Under the pieces are notes generated by a model, which saw nothing but the letters and a program-made list of their open reading frames with translations, was not told where the DNA came from and did no database searches. A stretch of 6,599 nucleotides of DNA, from contig JBDSSS010000172.1 in assembly GCA_039928615.1 (NCBI GenBank), positions 1 to 6,599 of the forward strand. The letters are read 5' to 3'. The translations under genes were made by a program, and so were the position numbers. Position 1 is the stretch's first letter; each line of letters begins with the position of its first letter. This DNA is from JBDSSS01 sp039928615 (lineage in GTDB: Bacteria; Actinomycetota; Actinomycetes; Actinomycetales; Dermatophilaceae). This document shows, in pieces, positions 5,466 to 6,599 of the stretch.

Positions 5466-6114
5466 GGTGGTGCAGGTTCCGACCGAGCTCGCCGAGGCCG
5501 TCACGCAGGGTGACCTGCGCCGTCCCGACCGGCAGACCGAGGATGTCCCCCACCTCGGCGTGGGTGTGACCACCGAAGTAGGCAAGGTCGAGGGCCCCTC
5601 GCGTGTCGGTGCTCAGCGCCGCCCACGCCTGCCCCAGCCGCTCCGCGGCGGGTGATGACGACGGCAGGTCCGCGACAAACACTGGGTCAGTGGTTGATTC
5701 GGCGTCAAGGGATGGTGACGGACTGGGAGCCCGGCCACGTGTCCCAGCTGCGTCGACGGACCGCACACGCTCCACGGCCGTTCGGTGCGCGAGGCTCACC
5801 ATCCAGCCGAGGGCGGTGCACCGTGAGCCGTCGAAACGAGCGGCGGTGCGCCAGATCTGCAGGAACACCTCGCACGTGACGTCCTCGGACCGCTCCGGGT
5901 CGACCACGATACGCCGGACGAGGCCGTAGACCCGCGGCGCTGCCACGTCATAGAGCTCGGCGAAGGCCGCCTCGTCGCCGAGACCCGCCCGACGCAACAG
6001 CTCCCCGAGTCGCCCACGCGGTCGAGCCGGCGACACCCCCAACGGATCTACCGGTCCGTGGCTGCCGGCCGACTCCGGCACCGCGCCGTCCGCCCGCCCC
6101 GCGTTGCCCCTCAT
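5458..6114 (-). CDS. ECF RNA polymerase sigma factor, SigK-like
   Basis: This 218-residue ECF sigma factor resembles the SigK group. Region 2 spans about residues 36-120: GDEAAFAELYDVAAPRVYGL, then SEDVTCEVFLQIWRTAARFD and ALGWMVSLAHRTAVERVRS. A Ser/Pro-rich linker (about 121-155) precedes region 4 (about 160-213), with the LDLAYFGGHTHAEVGDILGL helix-turn-helix start typical of SigK-type factors. Two changes stand out: Cys81 replaces the usual Gln of TQEVF, and the recognition helix reads GTAQVTLRDGL where GTVKTRLRDGL is typical, losing two basic residues. The N-terminal 35 residues are a non-conserved extension. The ATG at 6114 overlaps the MarR gene's stop by four bases with no clear ribosome-binding site, so coupled translation is likely. 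No anti-sigma gene (rskA type) follows; the stop lies within a terminator. Promoter targets are unknown. Confidence 0.88.
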   Translation of the reverse strand: MRGNAGRADGAVPESAGSHGPVDPLGVSPARPRGRLGELLRRAGLGDEAAFAELYDVAAPRVYGLVRRIVVDPERSEDVTCEVFLQIWRTAARFDGSRCTALGWMVSLAHRTAVERVRSVDAAGTRGRAPSPSPSLDAESTTDPVFVADLPSSSPAAERLGQAWAALSTDTRGALDLAYFGGHTHAEVGDILGLPVGTAQVTLRDGLGELGRNLHHRP

Positions 6115-6599
6115 GTGTCGGTCGAACGGTCGTGGCCGGGCACCTGCGCGACGTGCGGGGCTCGCGATCCCGAGTCGACACCCATCCGGCTGACCAGCTC
6201 TCGCAGCGTGTCCCTGAGGTCGTCGAGCTCACCGCTGCACAGGCGAGTCTGGTCCACCACGGCATACTGGGCGGCCGACGCCTCGGCCTCGAGCGCGGCC
6301 CCACCCTCGGTCAGCTCGACCCAGGTGACCCTGCGATCGGCAACGTCGCGGCGACGGACGACGAGCTCGGCCTCCTCGAGACGGCCCAGCAGCGGACTGA
6401 TCGCGTGGGGAGCGAGCTCGAGCCGGTCTGCAATCTCGTGCACCGCGACGTGGTCCTGCTCCCAGAGCACGAGCATCACGAGGTACTGCGAGTACGTCAG
6501 GCCGACGGCCCGCAGGAGCGGACGGTAGGCACGCGTCACCGCGTTCGTGGCGGCATACAGCGCGAAGCAGAGCTGGTCGTCGAGCCGGAGGTTTGTCGA
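6111..6599 (-). CDS. MarR-family regulator, OhrR-like peroxide sensor, 5' end cut off
   Basis: The reading frame continues through the window edge: the GTG at 6537-6539 is not the true start, because upstream codons encode LDDQLCFALYAATNAV, the conserved OhrR N-terminus. OhrR-type proteins are cytosolic dimeric repressors that sense organic hydroperoxides through this cysteine (codon 6567-6569). The two tyrosines that hydrogen-bond it in B. subtilis OhrR are also present at the same spacing (AYRPLL and LTYSQYLVML). The winged helix follows (HEIADRLELAPHAISPLLGRLEEAELVVRRRD), but the recognition helix reads APHAISPLL instead of the usual DSGTLTPLL, and the wing is about one residue short. The C-terminus carries an unusual polar tail. 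At least 162 residues are visible. It is coupled to the downstream sigma gene by an ATGA overlap. No ohr gene is visible in the window. Confidence 0.87.
   Translation of the reverse strand, partial: STNLRLDDQLCFALYAATNAVTRAYRPLLRAVGLTYSQYLVMLVLWEQDHVAVHEIADRLELAPHAISPLLGRLEEAELVVRRRDVADRRVTWVELTEGGAALEAEASAAQYAVVDQTRLCSGELDDLRDTLRELVSRMGVDSGSRAPHVAQVPGHDRSTDT

Noticed and set aside
6111..6539. MarR gene starting at the GTG at 6539
   Set aside because: Upstream codons in the same frame encode the conserved OhrR N-terminal helix with the sensor cysteine and stay open to the window edge, so the gene is truncated by the window rather than starting there.

Overview
The window is very GC-rich, densely coding bacterial DNA of actinobacterial character. 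The best evidence is a protein strongly resembling the mycobacterial mycothiol-dependent nitroreductase Rv2466c, plus tandem GAF-ANTAR regulators, a SigK-type ECF sigma factor and terminators without U-tracts. The octamer CGGCATAC/GTATGCCG is strikingly frequent. I associate this loosely with Intrasporangiaceae-type Micrococcales, but the genus cannot be fixed from the sequence. There are no rRNA or tRNA genes, insertion sequences, phage genes or CRISPR array.

Layout. (1) 64-1159, minus strand: a DUF952 protein followed by the Rv2466c-like DsbA-fold enzyme, with its own SigR/SigH-type promoter candidate (GGAAC-N18-GTT) between them. (2) 1240-1695, plus: an ArfB-type ribosome-rescue hydrolase, divergent from DUF952 and convergent with the next pair. 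(3) 1725-3172, minus: two GAF-ANTAR proteins overlapping by an ATGA junction. (4) 3173-3598: a 426-bp non-coding divergent region with three copies of a palindromic element at 51-52 bp spacing, then a leader hairpin. (5) 3599-5356, plus: a 585-residue aldehyde dehydrogenase-superfamily protein. (6) A perfect 32-bp palindrome that is probably a two-way terminator. (7) 5458-6599, minus: an OhrR-like MarR regulator, cut by the window edge, coupled by another ATGA overlap to a SigK-like sigma factor with no anti-sigma gene after it.

Several genes suggest redox or stress physiology: a mycothiol-linked oxidoreductase under a thiol-stress-type promoter, a peroxide-sensor-like MarR with its sensing Cys and Tyr residues intact, and an aldehyde-oxidising enzyme. 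The most unusual part is the operator-like array between the GAF-ANTAR pair and the dehydrogenase. Second is the OhrR-SigK operon, where both regulators have atypical DNA-recognition helices. All functional assignments come from reading translated motifs; no database search was run.
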